From positions 2,222,686 through 2,286,685 of the forward strand of contig NZ_CM001024.1 in NCBI RefSeq assembly GCF_000160775.2: a DNA stretch of 64,000 nucleotides. The letters are read 5' to 3'. The stretch is from Aeromicrobium marinum DSM 15272 (GTDB taxonomy: Bacteria; Actinomycetota; Actinomycetes; Propionibacteriales; Nocardioidaceae). Of the stretch, positions 38,178 through 45,216 are shown one piece after another. Position numbers and translations under genes: made by a program. Numbering within the stretch: position 1 is the first letter of the stretch; every line of letters starts with the position of its first letter. The notes beneath the pieces are model-generated. The model was not told the origin of the DNA and searched no databases. It worked only from the letters and a program-made list of their open reading frames with translations.

Positions 38178-39028
38178 GTACCTTGCTTGAACTCTTGATG
38201 CGCGCCGCCCGAGGCGGAAGCCAGACCGAACGGCCACGTCCAAGCGGCAGCAAACTGTCACAGATCCAAGCCTTGGCGGAGGGCCGAATCAATCTGTCCG
38301 ACCTGGGTGGCGGCGGCACCGCTCGCCGCGAGGATGAGGGCGGCGTGTGGCTGGGCGAGTGGGGCCGCAATGGCGGTATCCGCTCCGGCGTCAGCCCGAC
38401 CTACGCCTCGAACCTGCCGCTTGGCTGGTCGCAGAAGAAGCAGCAGCAGGCGTTCGACCGCATGTCCAACGCCTACGGCGTCCCGGTCGGGCTGGACGAC
38501 TTTCTGGGCGAGTGGGATGCGGCTGTGAAGCTTGCTGCGCGCTCCTGGGAGGCGACGAACGGGGGCAAGACCGGCACCCCGCTGTCCGTGTGGGATGTGA
38601 TCGACCTGCGCGCCCGCTCCGCCGGCGGCAGCGGTGGCCGCGGCGGTGGTGGTGGCGGTGGTCGCCCTCGCACGATCACACAGACGTCGCGCACCATCAA
38701 CGAGATCACCGAGGGTGGCGCGTGGGCGCTGATGACGGACGCCGCGCGTCAGGCATTGGGCCGTGCCCCGACGGATGAGGAGGTGCGCGCGTTCGCGCAG
38801 CGCGCCAACCAGATCGCGTCGGCGAACCCGCAGATCACCAAGAGCACGATGACGCAGAACGCGGACGGCTCGTCGCAGACGACGAACACGACCGTGCAGC
38901 CTGGCGCCACCGGCGACGACTTCGCACTCGAGGCGAAGAAGATGACGGACACGCCTGAGGCCGGCGCCTACCAGGCGTCGACCACGTACTTCGATGCGCT
39001 CATGCGGGGCATCGGCTCGGTGGTGTGA
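38174..39028 (+). CDS. 284-aa phage-like protein with Gly-rich linker
   Basis: Starts by overlapping the giant gene's stop (ATGA). An N-terminal domain of about 145 residues contains WGRNGGIRSGVSPTYASNLP and FDRMSNAYGVPVGLDDFLGEW. A poly-Gly linker (about 155-168) follows. The C-terminal domain holds ALMTDAARQALGRAPTDEEVRAF-like helices and a Thr/Gln-rich strand region. I do not recognise a family. Coupling to the giant gene suggests both act in the same particle or complex. Confidence 0.65.
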   Translation: MSTLLELLMRAARGGSQTERPRPSGSKLSQIQALAEGRINLSDLGGGGTARREDEGGVWLGEWGRNGGIRSGVSPTYASNLPLGWSQKKQQQAFDRMSNAYGVPVGLDDFLGEWDAAVKLAARSWEATNGGKTGTPLSVWDVIDLRARSAGGSGGRGGGGGGGRPRTITQTSRTINEITEGGAWALMTDAARQALGRAPTDEEVRAFAQRANQIASANPQITKSTMTQNADGSSQTTNTTVQPGATGDDFALEAKKMTDTPEAGAYQASTTYFDALMRGIGSVV

Positions 39029-39124
39029 TGGTGACCGCCACAATCACTGCATGACCGTTTGACCTGTCCCGAGTTCCCCGGACACCGATGTTGGAGCGAG
39101 AATCGCTTCACGAGAGGAGTCTGG

Positions 39125-39412
39125 ATGCCTGCAGCAAAGCCCGAGGAGTTCCGTCGCAGGGCGGTGGAGTTGGCGCGGTCCGGTGACAAGCCGGTGGCGC
39201 AGATCGCGAAGGACTTGGGGATCAGCGAGTCCGGTCTTCGCCGGTGGATGGCGCAGGCCGAGGTCGAGAACGGTGAGCGTCCCGGTTTGAGCAAGGACGA
39301 GCGGTCCGAGCTGGTGCGTCTTCGTCGTGAGAATCGTGTTCAGGCGATGGAGATCGAGATCCTGAAGCGGGCGTCGGCGTACTTCGCCAAGGAGAACGTC
39401 CTCCCAAAATAG
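39125..39412 (+). CDS. IS3-family transposase OrfA
   Basis: A 95-aa DNA-binding subunit: a helix-turn-helix (PVAQIAKDLGISESGLRRWM) recognises the IS ends, and a C-terminal leucine-zipper helix (ELVRLRRENRVQAMEIEILKRA) dimerises. AGGAG precedes the ATG at 39125. A CCCAAAA slippery heptamer at 39403-39409, just before the stop, allows -1 frameshifting to make the OrfAB transposase. Confidence 0.9.
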   Translation: MPAAKPEEFRRRAVELARSGDKPVAQIAKDLGISESGLRRWMAQAEVENGERPGLSKDERSELVRLRRENRVQAMEIEILKRASAYFAKENVLPK

Positions 39413-40284
39413 GGTTCCGGCTGGTCCACGAGCTCGCCGCGGATGGCTTTGCCGTCGCGGTGATCTGCCGGGTCCTGGGTGTCTCGACGTCGGGCTACTA
39501 CGAGTGGCGCAGCCGGCCGCCATCGGCGCGTGATGTCGCCGACGCGCACCTGCTGAACGTCATCCGCGAGATCCATGCCGCGTCGCGGCAGACCTACGGG
39601 GTCCGGCGGGTCCACGCCGAACTGCGCCTGGGCCGCCAGATCCGGTGCAGTCGCGGCCGGGTCGAACGGCTCATGGTCCTGGGCGGCCTGCAGGGTGTTC
39701 ACCGCCGCAAATGGCGCCACGCAGGTGGCCGGTCGCCGGCGGTGTTCGAGGACCACGTCAGACGCGAGTTCGTTGCTGATGCGCCCGACAAGCTGTGGGT
39801 CACCGACATCACCCAACACAGAACCGTCGAAGGGTGGGTCTACTGCGCTGCGGTGATCGACGTCTACTCCCGCCGATGCGTCGGGTGGTCGATCGCCGAT
39901 CACCTGCGCACCGAGTTGGTCGTCGACGCGATCGACATGGCCAGATGGCGTCGCAAGCCGTTGCCGGGAACGGTGGTCCACTCCGACCGCGGAACCCAGT
40001 TCACGTCCTGGCTGTTCGGCAACCGGCTCCGCGAGGCCGGACTGATGGGATCGATGGGCAAGGTCGCCTGCGCCTACGACAACTCCCTCATGGAGTCGTT
40101 CTTCGGCTCGATGCAGATCGAACTGCTCGACCGCCGGAACTGGTCAACCCGCGCCGAGCTGGCCAACGGGATCTTCGAGTGGATCGAAGCGTTCTACAAC
40201 CCGACCCGCCGCCACTCGAGCCTGGACTACCTCAGCCCAATCGAGTACGAAACCCTTCACACCGCCACCGACCAAGCGGCATGA
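39409..40284 (+). CDS. IS3-family transposase OrfB (DDE catalytic part)
   Basis: Catalytic part of the transposase, made as an OrfAB fusion by -1 frameshift at CCCAAAA. The N-terminal HTH_21 segment (ASRQTYGVRRVHAEL) precedes the RNase-H-like core with catalytic D in LWVTDITQH, D in VVHSDRGTQF and E in NSLMESFFGSM. The C-terminus FYNPTRRHSSLDYLSP is typical of IS3. Alone it could start at the GTG 39460. Confidence 0.9.
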   Translation: MGFRLVHELAADGFAVAVICRVLGVSTSGYYEWRSRPPSARDVADAHLLNVIREIHAASRQTYGVRRVHAELRLGRQIRCSRGRVERLMVLGGLQGVHRRKWRHAGGRSPAVFEDHVRREFVADAPDKLWVTDITQHRTVEGWVYCAAVIDVYSRRCVGWSIADHLRTELVVDAIDMARWRRKPLPGTVVHSDRGTQFTSWLFGNRLREAGLMGSMGKVACAYDNSLMESFFGSMQIELLDRRNWSTRAELANGIFEWIEAFYNPTRRHSSLDYLSPIEYETLHTATDQAA

Positions 40285-40702
40285 TCAACACACAAGAACC
40301 GTCCGGGAAACCCGGGACAGGTCAGTTCGCAACAACATCGCAGCAGTTCTGACTGCGGCTTTCGTCGGTGGCCTGACAGGGTCGGGCGCAGTCCTCCTAC
40401 TTGGCCCGGATGAAGGCCCGCGCGGTGAACGTGGTCCGCGCGGGCCTGAGGGTCAGGCGGGCGCGGTCTACCCACTTCCGTCCGGGTCCGGCTTCTTGCA
40501 GCACCAGTTCGATTTCTGTCCATCGGGCACAAGAACCGGAGGGCTGATCGCCGAGTACCGATCGTCGTTCCCGGGTGAACAGGAGATTTTCGACTTCCTT
40601 GAGGTTTGCATCGTCAGGTAGCACGGGCTCGACTCTTCTCGACCACCCACCCATGCGATCACGCAGAACCAGGAGAACCATCAGTAGGTTCGGGAACGAC
40701 GA

Positions 40703-40732
40703 AAGGCCCCACGCCGTTAAGCGTGGGGCCTT
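40703..40732. terminator. Hairpin terminator T1
   Basis: A perfect 12-bp stem AAGGCCCCACGC/GCGTGGGGCCTT with a six-base loop. It lies directly after the stop of the small minus-strand membrane-protein gene. Nearly the same sequence recurs at 46823-46846 beside the second small membrane-protein gene. Confidence 0.8.
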
Positions 40733-40742
40733 TGTCGTGAGT

Positions 40743-40922
40743 TCAGAAAACGTAGTAGATGAGGGCGCTGATGCCGGCCCACAGGCCGATGCCATAGAAC
40801 AGGGCCAGCGCTCCGTAGAACAGGGCTGTCGACCACGGCCACCGCTGGAACTGTCCGCGCACCGTCGTCGCCGGATGCGTGTACCACTTCTCCGCCCGGG
40901 GCACTGGGTACCTGTCCGTCAT
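40743..40922 (-). CDS. 59-aa small membrane protein, copy 1
   Basis: Begins MTDRYPVPRAEKWYTH at the ATG 40922 and ends in one long hydrophobic segment (about residues 30-58, TALFYGALALFYGIGLWAG). It resembles the 68-aa protein at 46860-47066 in layout (MTD start, Arg-rich middle, single C-terminal helix) and in the shared terminator after the stop. Its function is unknown; a holin-like or phage-exclusion role is possible but unsupported. Confidence 0.6.
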   Translation of the reverse strand: MTDRYPVPRAEKWYTHPATTVRGQFQRWPWSTALFYGALALFYGIGLWAGISALIYYVF

Positions 40923-41013
40923 CCCCGGGATCGTACTACCAATTGATGATGCGCATGGTGGCCGTCAGCGGCCAAGCAAGACCTCCGGCGTACGCAGCGG
41001 TGCGGCTCTCGCG

Positions 41014-41142
41014 ACGCGCCTGCGCGCGTCAGGAGAAGCGACGAAACAGGTCCTCGAAACCGTTGGGGGTACGAATACCCCACCGTGAGGCTGATAGACG
41101 GTGTACGGCTAGCGGTTGTAACGATTTCGACCTCAAGAGGGA
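41014..41142 (+). repeat. Direct repeat R1, about 129 bp
   Basis: About 80% identical to 46691-46820 in the same orientation. Both copies contain AAGCGACGAAACAGG, a GGGGTA/TACCCC six-bp hairpin with a four-base loop, and ACGGCTAGCGGTTGTA. The gap 40923-41233 around it has no gene that I can support; it also holds a CAAGAGG/CCTCTTG hairpin at 41134-41149. The repeats bracket the cargo block. Confidence 0.8.
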
Positions 41143-41233
41143 CCTCTTGCGGCGATCTCTCAAGCTCGTGATGGGTCGCCCCGGAACGACCAGACGACAG
41201 CGTCAAGAGCGGTGCTGCCCGGGGGCGATAGCT

Positions 41234-41548
41234 CTACCGATTCCGAGACGACGAACTGCTGAAGCAGCCAACGTCGCGCAGCAGAGGTGCGGCTGCCTCG
41301 AAGTCTTCGGTTTTAGGGTCGATCTCATTTCGAATCTTGAACAAGTCGGGGCAATCGACGCCACGGTCGATCGCAGACTCAAGTTCAGTGAGGGTCACCC
41401 CGCCGAGATCACCATCGCTTGCTTCGCCACAGGAAACCAGCGTGGGCAAGATGCACGCAGCCATTGCCAATCGCAGGAACGTGCCTACGCGGCTCGAGGG
41501 TTCCGATTTCACTACTGGGTCACCATCACCGCATCCGCGGATGCTCAT
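41234..41548 (-). CDS. Putative 104-aa lipoprotein
   Basis: The ATG at 41548 overlaps the stop of the preceding gene (ATGA). A hydrophobic stretch LRLAMAACILPTLVSCG gives a lipobox-like LVSC at about residues 37-40, preceded by Lys and Arg; the 20-residue N-terminal tail is long for a signal peptide, so a GTG (VKSEPSS) start may be used instead. The mature part is short and acidic with two Cys. The family is unknown. Confidence 0.5.
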   Translation of the reverse strand: MSIRGCGDGDPVVKSEPSSRVGTFLRLAMAACILPTLVSCGEASDGDLGGVTLTELESAIDRGVDCPDLFKIRNEIDPKTEDFEAAAPLLRDVGCFSSSSSRNR

Positions 41549-41904
41549 TGCCCGTTGTCCCGCTGCCATCGCGCAGCATCAAGATGCTTCTGCGCCATGA
41601 ATCGATCCTGGTCATCGAAGAGGTCGGCCCAGCGTTCGTCCAACACTGCTCGCTCCACGGTGAGCTCTTCGCAGCCGAGCACAAGGAGCCTCAAGAGTCC
41701 GCTGTTCACGTTCGTACTGTGGACCAGCCGGCGAGATGCCTCGACCGCCCCGTGACGATCAATCATTTGCTCCCACGCCGTTGGCGCGTACCCAAGATTT
41801 CTCGACTTTGCGATCGCGGCTTGGCATGCCGTCAGGTAGTCAGCTTCATCGTTCACCATCCCAGTGTCGGCCGAAGTAGTGCCGTGAATCCACGACATCG
41901 CCAA
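41545..41904 (-). CDS. 119-aa protein with a helical domain often found in defence-linked genes
   Basis: The core reads LGYAPTAWEQMIDRHGAVEASRRLVH, then GLLRLLVLGCEELTVERAVLDERWADLF and an A-x-x-x-L end. This Y-x-P-x-x-F/W-x-x-M ... LTVE ... LF pattern recurs as a small stand-alone or C-terminal domain in many hypothetical and restriction-like proteins; I know of no assigned function. It is coupled to the downstream lipoprotein gene by a four-base overlap. A start at MVNDEADY is an alternative. Confidence 0.6.
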   Translation of the reverse strand: MAMSWIHGTTSADTGMVNDEADYLTACQAAIAKSRNLGYAPTAWEQMIDRHGAVEASRRLVHSTNVNSGLLRLLVLGCEELTVERAVLDERWADLFDDQDRFMAQKHLDAARWQRDNGQ

Positions 41905-41957
41905 ACTCGGCCAATCAGGCCCTCTGGGACTGCGGGTAGGGACACTCCACCGGAGCG

Positions 41958-42368
41958 CTACCAGTAGGGCCGGGGCATGTACCGGTGAGGACCCAGCCGG
42001 AGGATCGCAGTGAGCTCTCCGTCGCGCCCGTCGCGGCTCAAGAACACCGTGGCTGCGTTGATGCCTGACTGGAGCGCCTCGAGAAGAGCCGGATCGCGCT
42101 CCATCTGATCCTGCACGATCCGCCCGACGACCACAGACTTGCCATTCTCAAGCCTTACCAAGACGTCAATCTCGATGGTGCCGGCCAGTTTCCCCGAAGC
42201 CACCCGTCGCGTCCTCAAGTCACACCACAGGTTGCCCCTGCCCCGGTCCCCCAAGGCGGCGTTCCGCTCCGGGAACCACCCCTCCTTCGGTCGAAGCTGG
42301 ACCTCAATGAGCTTCCCTTGGTAGAGCAACGGTCGCTCCGGGGTCTTCTTCCTCCTGAACATGGCCAT
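41958..42368 (-). CDS. 136-aa hypothetical protein
   Basis: Begins MAMFRRKKTPERPL and is soluble and mixed alpha/beta. It has a nucleic-acid-like basic start, LWCDLRTRRV, IEIDVLVRLENGKSVVVGRI and a C-terminal GPHRYMPRPYW. No family is recognised. The ATG at 42368 was chosen over upstream in-frame starts because the sequence before it looks noncoding. It stands alone on the minus strand in the cargo block. Confidence 0.55.
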   Translation of the reverse strand: MAMFRRKKTPERPLLYQGKLIEVQLRPKEGWFPERNAALGDRGRGNLWCDLRTRRVASGKLAGTIEIDVLVRLENGKSVVVGRIVQDQMERDPALLEALQSGINAATVFLSRDGRDGELTAILRLGPHRYMPRPYW

Positions 42369-42512
42369 GCAAAGAACGTACTGAAGAGACGGCCACGCGT
42401 GCCGAGATAGTTCGCCAGAAACACCCAAGGGGACCCGTCGAGCCTCCGGCTCGAGGGTGGCTAAGGGGTGCCCCGGGCGGCACAGCATTGAGGTTGGCCG
42501 CCCCGCCCAGCG

Positions 42513-43391
42513 CTATGGGGCACTGGCAAGAAGGCTCTCGGCCTCGTGAGCAATGGAAGCCTCGTCACCAGCCGCATACGCCTTCACGTCCAGATCATCC
42601 CAGGCCGACTTTGCAGCACTGAACGCTGAGTGCTGTTCTGTCGTCTCGGGTGGCACGTAGAGCACCCGCACTGGCACGTCTGGGTCGACCTCAGCAATCG
42701 GGTTCTTCCTTCGCGCACTGTTCCTCACCTCACCGCCGCGTCGTCGCAGCTGGCCGACCGCGAAGCTCCAGGCCTGTACGTCCTGGAGCAAGTTGTCCAT
42801 GCCTTGGCGCTGGAATGAAACGACACGCGAGAGCTGCCTCACATGCTCGCTGCCAATCGCAAACTCAAAATGGGCAACCTGCTTCATCGTCTCGAGTTTG
42901 ACGTCTCGCTGAATCTGGCGGGGACGGATTCCCTGCCCGCCGAGGTATGCCTCACCGAGCCTCGTCACTGCCTCAGCGCGTGCCGTACGTCCGCGCCCCA
43001 GCGGTGGTTCGAGCACCAGTGCGGGAAAGAGGCGAGACACAGCTTCAGTTGCCGACTCGGCCGCAACGGGTGTGCCTTCCGAAATCTGTACAGAGTTGTT
43101 TAGTCGACCCCTCTGATGCTCAAGCCACGCGAGCGATGGCGGACGTGACTCGTATCCCGGTTCGTGATCGAGATCGAGGTATCGCACATCCGTCTGGCCG
43201 AATCGGCGTTCCAGTCGATTCAGCCAATACTCAGCACGGCTAGCGTCGCCGCCCAGCTTCGATGCACGCCTCAGGGAGATGACGCGACGCATGTCCCAAT
43301 CGCCATCAGCGTTGCCTACTACGACTCCGATGTTTACGAACTCGGCGCGCAATGAGTCAGGTACGTACCGGAGCACCCAGTACTTGTACAT
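42513..43391 (-). CDS. DUF3037 domain protein
   Basis: A 292-aa protein starting MYKYWVLRYVPDSLRAEFVNIGVVV, the DUF3037 hallmark. A middle charged part and a C-terminal domain (EFAIGSEHVRQLSRVVSFQRQGMDNLL; VRVLYVPPETTEQH) follow. GGAGG lies eight bases before the ATG at 43391. It begins 17 bases after a HipA-like kinase gene. DUF3037 genes are regularly paired with such kinases; the joint function is not established. Confidence 0.85.
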   Translation of the reverse strand: MYKYWVLRYVPDSLRAEFVNIGVVVGNADGDWDMRRVISLRRASKLGGDASRAEYWLNRLERRFGQTDVRYLDLDHEPGYESRPPSLAWLEHQRGRLNNSVQISEGTPVAAESATEAVSRLFPALVLEPPLGRGRTARAEAVTRLGEAYLGGQGIRPRQIQRDVKLETMKQVAHFEFAIGSEHVRQLSRVVSFQRQGMDNLLQDVQAWSFAVGQLRRRGGEVRNSARRKNPIAEVDPDVPVRVLYVPPETTEQHSAFSAAKSAWDDLDVKAYAAGDEASIAHEAESLLASAP

Positions 43392-43407
43392 CGAAGTCAC
43401 CTCCATC

Positions 43408-44196
43408 TCAGTGCGCAGCCCGAGCTGATAATTCTCGCAGACGCTGGGCGACCGGTCCTCGACGACGATAGAGCGCCCATGCGACAGTCTCGAGTTCCGA
43501 TTCCGAGACCCCCCACTCAACTGGAACAGAAGCCACTGCCCCAATGAGTTGCTGCGGAGTCACACCCTCAAGCCTGACAGCAGCTGCCTCGAATGCCTCG
43601 GGGTTACTCCCGGCGACTGGACCTCCCCACCTCCAGTCACGATCCACCATGGTGGCAAGTGACTCGGCATCCCAGCCGGGGCCTCCGCCTAGCCACCAGC
43701 CGTGGTCGAAGGTCCACATTGCGTAGTCCTTTGACTGATCGAACAGCCACTGTTCGTCGTCCCCCATGCACCAGTCCCAGAGCGCGAAGAAAGACGGCAT
43801 CCTGTCCGGGTTGCCATCACGGCGGGAGTAGACGAGGCGGTCGCCTTCCTCGGCAGAGTCCAGTACGAGCGAACCGTGGGCGATGCCTGGCCTTAGGCGG
43901 TGAAACGTCGCGTACTCCCAGCCGCTCAATGCCTCCGGGACTTCGATCAACTCGACCTTGACCGCGGGAGCTTCAATCAGCATCGCTGCTGCGGCGACGA
44001 TCTGTTCTGCGCTCAGAATCTCGTCGCCCTGAGCATTCCCAGGCACCTTCAACCAGTACGAGCGGCCGTCGTCCGCCAATCCTAGAAACGCGTTTGACCC
44101 TGACCCGCTCTTCCGAACTGGCGCGATAAGCCTCACAGCGGGACGGCCTCGCGGGGCTCCGGCTAGTGCCCCGTTCCAATCGGCGCGATCGAACAT
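43408..44196 (-). CDS. HipA-like kinase-fold protein
   Basis: A 262-aa protein resembling the short HipA_2 family encoded beside DUF3037. Features seen are RLIAPVRKSGSGSNAFLGLADDGRSYWLKVPGN, with a P-loop-like Gly/Ser stretch and the lysine that would bind ATP, then EYATFHRLRPG, and the late WTFDHGWWLGGGPGW with the Asp expected to bind Mg. The usual N-x-D-R-x-x-N loop is altered (WCMGDDEQWLF), so activity is uncertain. It is the first gene of the two-gene unit. Confidence 0.78.
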   Translation of the reverse strand: MFDRADWNGALAGAPRGRPAVRLIAPVRKSGSGSNAFLGLADDGRSYWLKVPGNAQGDEILSAEQIVAAAAMLIEAPAVKVELIEVPEALSGWEYATFHRLRPGIAHGSLVLDSAEEGDRLVYSRRDGNPDRMPSFFALWDWCMGDDEQWLFDQSKDYAMWTFDHGWWLGGGPGWDAESLATMVDRDWRWGGPVAGSNPEAFEAAAVRLEGVTPQQLIGAVASVPVEWGVSESELETVAWALYRRRGPVAQRLRELSARAAH

Positions 44197-44340
44197 GGAT
44201 GGATGGTGTCACAGCGAAGAGCGGAAGGTGGCCCGACTCCCATGACCGGGGCTGACTCCAATCAGGCGGGCTCAGCCGGCAACTGCCGCCGTGGGGCGCG
44301 CTAGTGCACTAGCGCGGTTTGCGAACTCTCGACTCGGTGG

Positions 44341-45057
44341 GTGCAGTGCTGGATCTGCTGGCGGCGCCCCCTCCCACTGGTTGATACTGACGCCGCGACA
44401 GGCACCAACCGAAAGTGGTCCACGCGGGCACTGTGTACGTGGGTCGCCGCCACGTTCCTCGGAACCCTCCTCAGCACATTCCTCGTGTCGGCTCTAGAGC
44501 CACGAGTCGATGGCTGGATGGAGTCGGCCGGTCTCCGCGAGCCCACTGTCGAGGTGGTCACTGAGAGCCTCAACTGCCCCGTCAGCGTAGGTGGCGAAGA
44601 CACCGAGACCGGTCTGACGATGAAGGTCCGGTTCGACGAGTACTCCTGCTGGAGGGACGAGATTGCCCCCCTCCAGGCTGGACAAACCTTCGAAGTCGTC
44701 TTCGCTGCCCGGAACATGTCGTCTGAGCAGATTGACGACTGGACTCTTCGCGTGGAACTCCCAGATGGTGTATCCCTCGTTCCCGACTCAGTCCTCTGGG
44801 GGAACGCGAGGATTCCCGACGGGGTGCGAGCTTCGAACGGAGCATTCACCGAGGCCGGCGGGAACTTTGGCAGCTACTCCCCAGGGGGAAGCTTCTACGT
44901 GATGGCGACGCTGATTGTTGGTGAGGCAACCGCCTTGGATTGTGGGGAGGCCCAAGCCATGAACCTGGTCGGCGTGGTCACCACTTCCACCGGCGAATCG
45001 GATCGGGCTTGGGTGCGGGCCTACGTTCGGATGCCTTGCCCGGCTTCGGGCGGGTGA
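44341..45057 (+). CDS. Membrane-anchored extracytoplasmic protein with beta-sandwich-like domain
   Basis: About 238 aa from the GTG at 44341 (start uncertain). A helix at about residues 33-52 (LCTWVAATFLGTLLSTFLVSAL) follows a short basic segment. The outside part has four or more cysteines and DUF11-like strands (GQTFEVVFAARNMSSEQIDDWTLRVELPDGV). It is divergent from the HipA/DUF3037 pair. The function is unknown; surface display is inferred. Confidence 0.6.
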   Translation: MQCWICWRRPLPLVDTDAATGTNRKWSTRALCTWVAATFLGTLLSTFLVSALEPRVDGWMESAGLREPTVEVVTESLNCPVSVGGEDTETGLTMKVRFDEYSCWRDEIAPLQAGQTFEVVFAARNMSSEQIDDWTLRVELPDGVSLVPDSVLWGNARIPDGVRASNGAFTEAGGNFGSYSPGGSFYVMATLIVGEATALDCGEAQAMNLVGVVTTSTGESDRAWVRAYVRMPCPASGG

Positions 45058-45216
45058 CTGTAGGGGCCAGATCCGGCAGAAGGCCACCGGTCCTCTCACA
45101 CGCAGCCGCCTCTAGGTGGTCCGACGAGCACTGATGATCGGCGTTCTCGCTATAACCGGTACACACGCCTGAAATGGCTCGTAGCCTGACGGTTGATCCA
45201 AGGTCAGGTACATGCA

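Larger units (their letters stand above)
39060..40324 (+). mobile_element. IS3-family insertion sequence, 1,265 bp
   Basis: Terminal inverted repeats begin TGACCTGTCCCG at 39060 and match the right end (40301-40324) at 22 of 24 positions. A direct target duplication GTT flanks it (39057-39059 and 40325-40327). It encodes OrfA and OrfB with a frameshift site between them. Intact ends, frames and duplication indicate a recent, probably active insertion. Confidence 0.93.
39051..40621 (+). pseudogene. Collagen-like small membrane protein split by IS3
   Basis: Removing the IS (39060-40324) and one copy of the three-base target duplication joins ATG-ACC-GTT at 39051-39059 to 40328-40621 in one frame of 100 codons. 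The product starts MTVRNNIAAVLTAAFVGGL, a signal-anchor helix, then has a Gly-X-Y stretch GPRGERGPRGPEGQAG and a C-terminal domain with two Cys. The insertion falls after codon 3, so the gene is inactivated. It belonged to the operon downstream of the 284-aa gene. Confidence 0.7.

Noticed and set aside
40622-40690. Extension of the collagen-like gene past its TAG
   Set aside because: A further 22 open codons follow in frame, but no readthrough signal is visible.
41014-41142. R1/R2 as a tRNA or tmRNA
   Set aside because: A TTCGACC segment is present, but flanking bases do not pair into T or acceptor stems.
44197-44340. Extra small gene between the HipA-like gene and the membrane protein
   Set aside because: Frames are short, with no ribosome-binding site or recognisable pattern.
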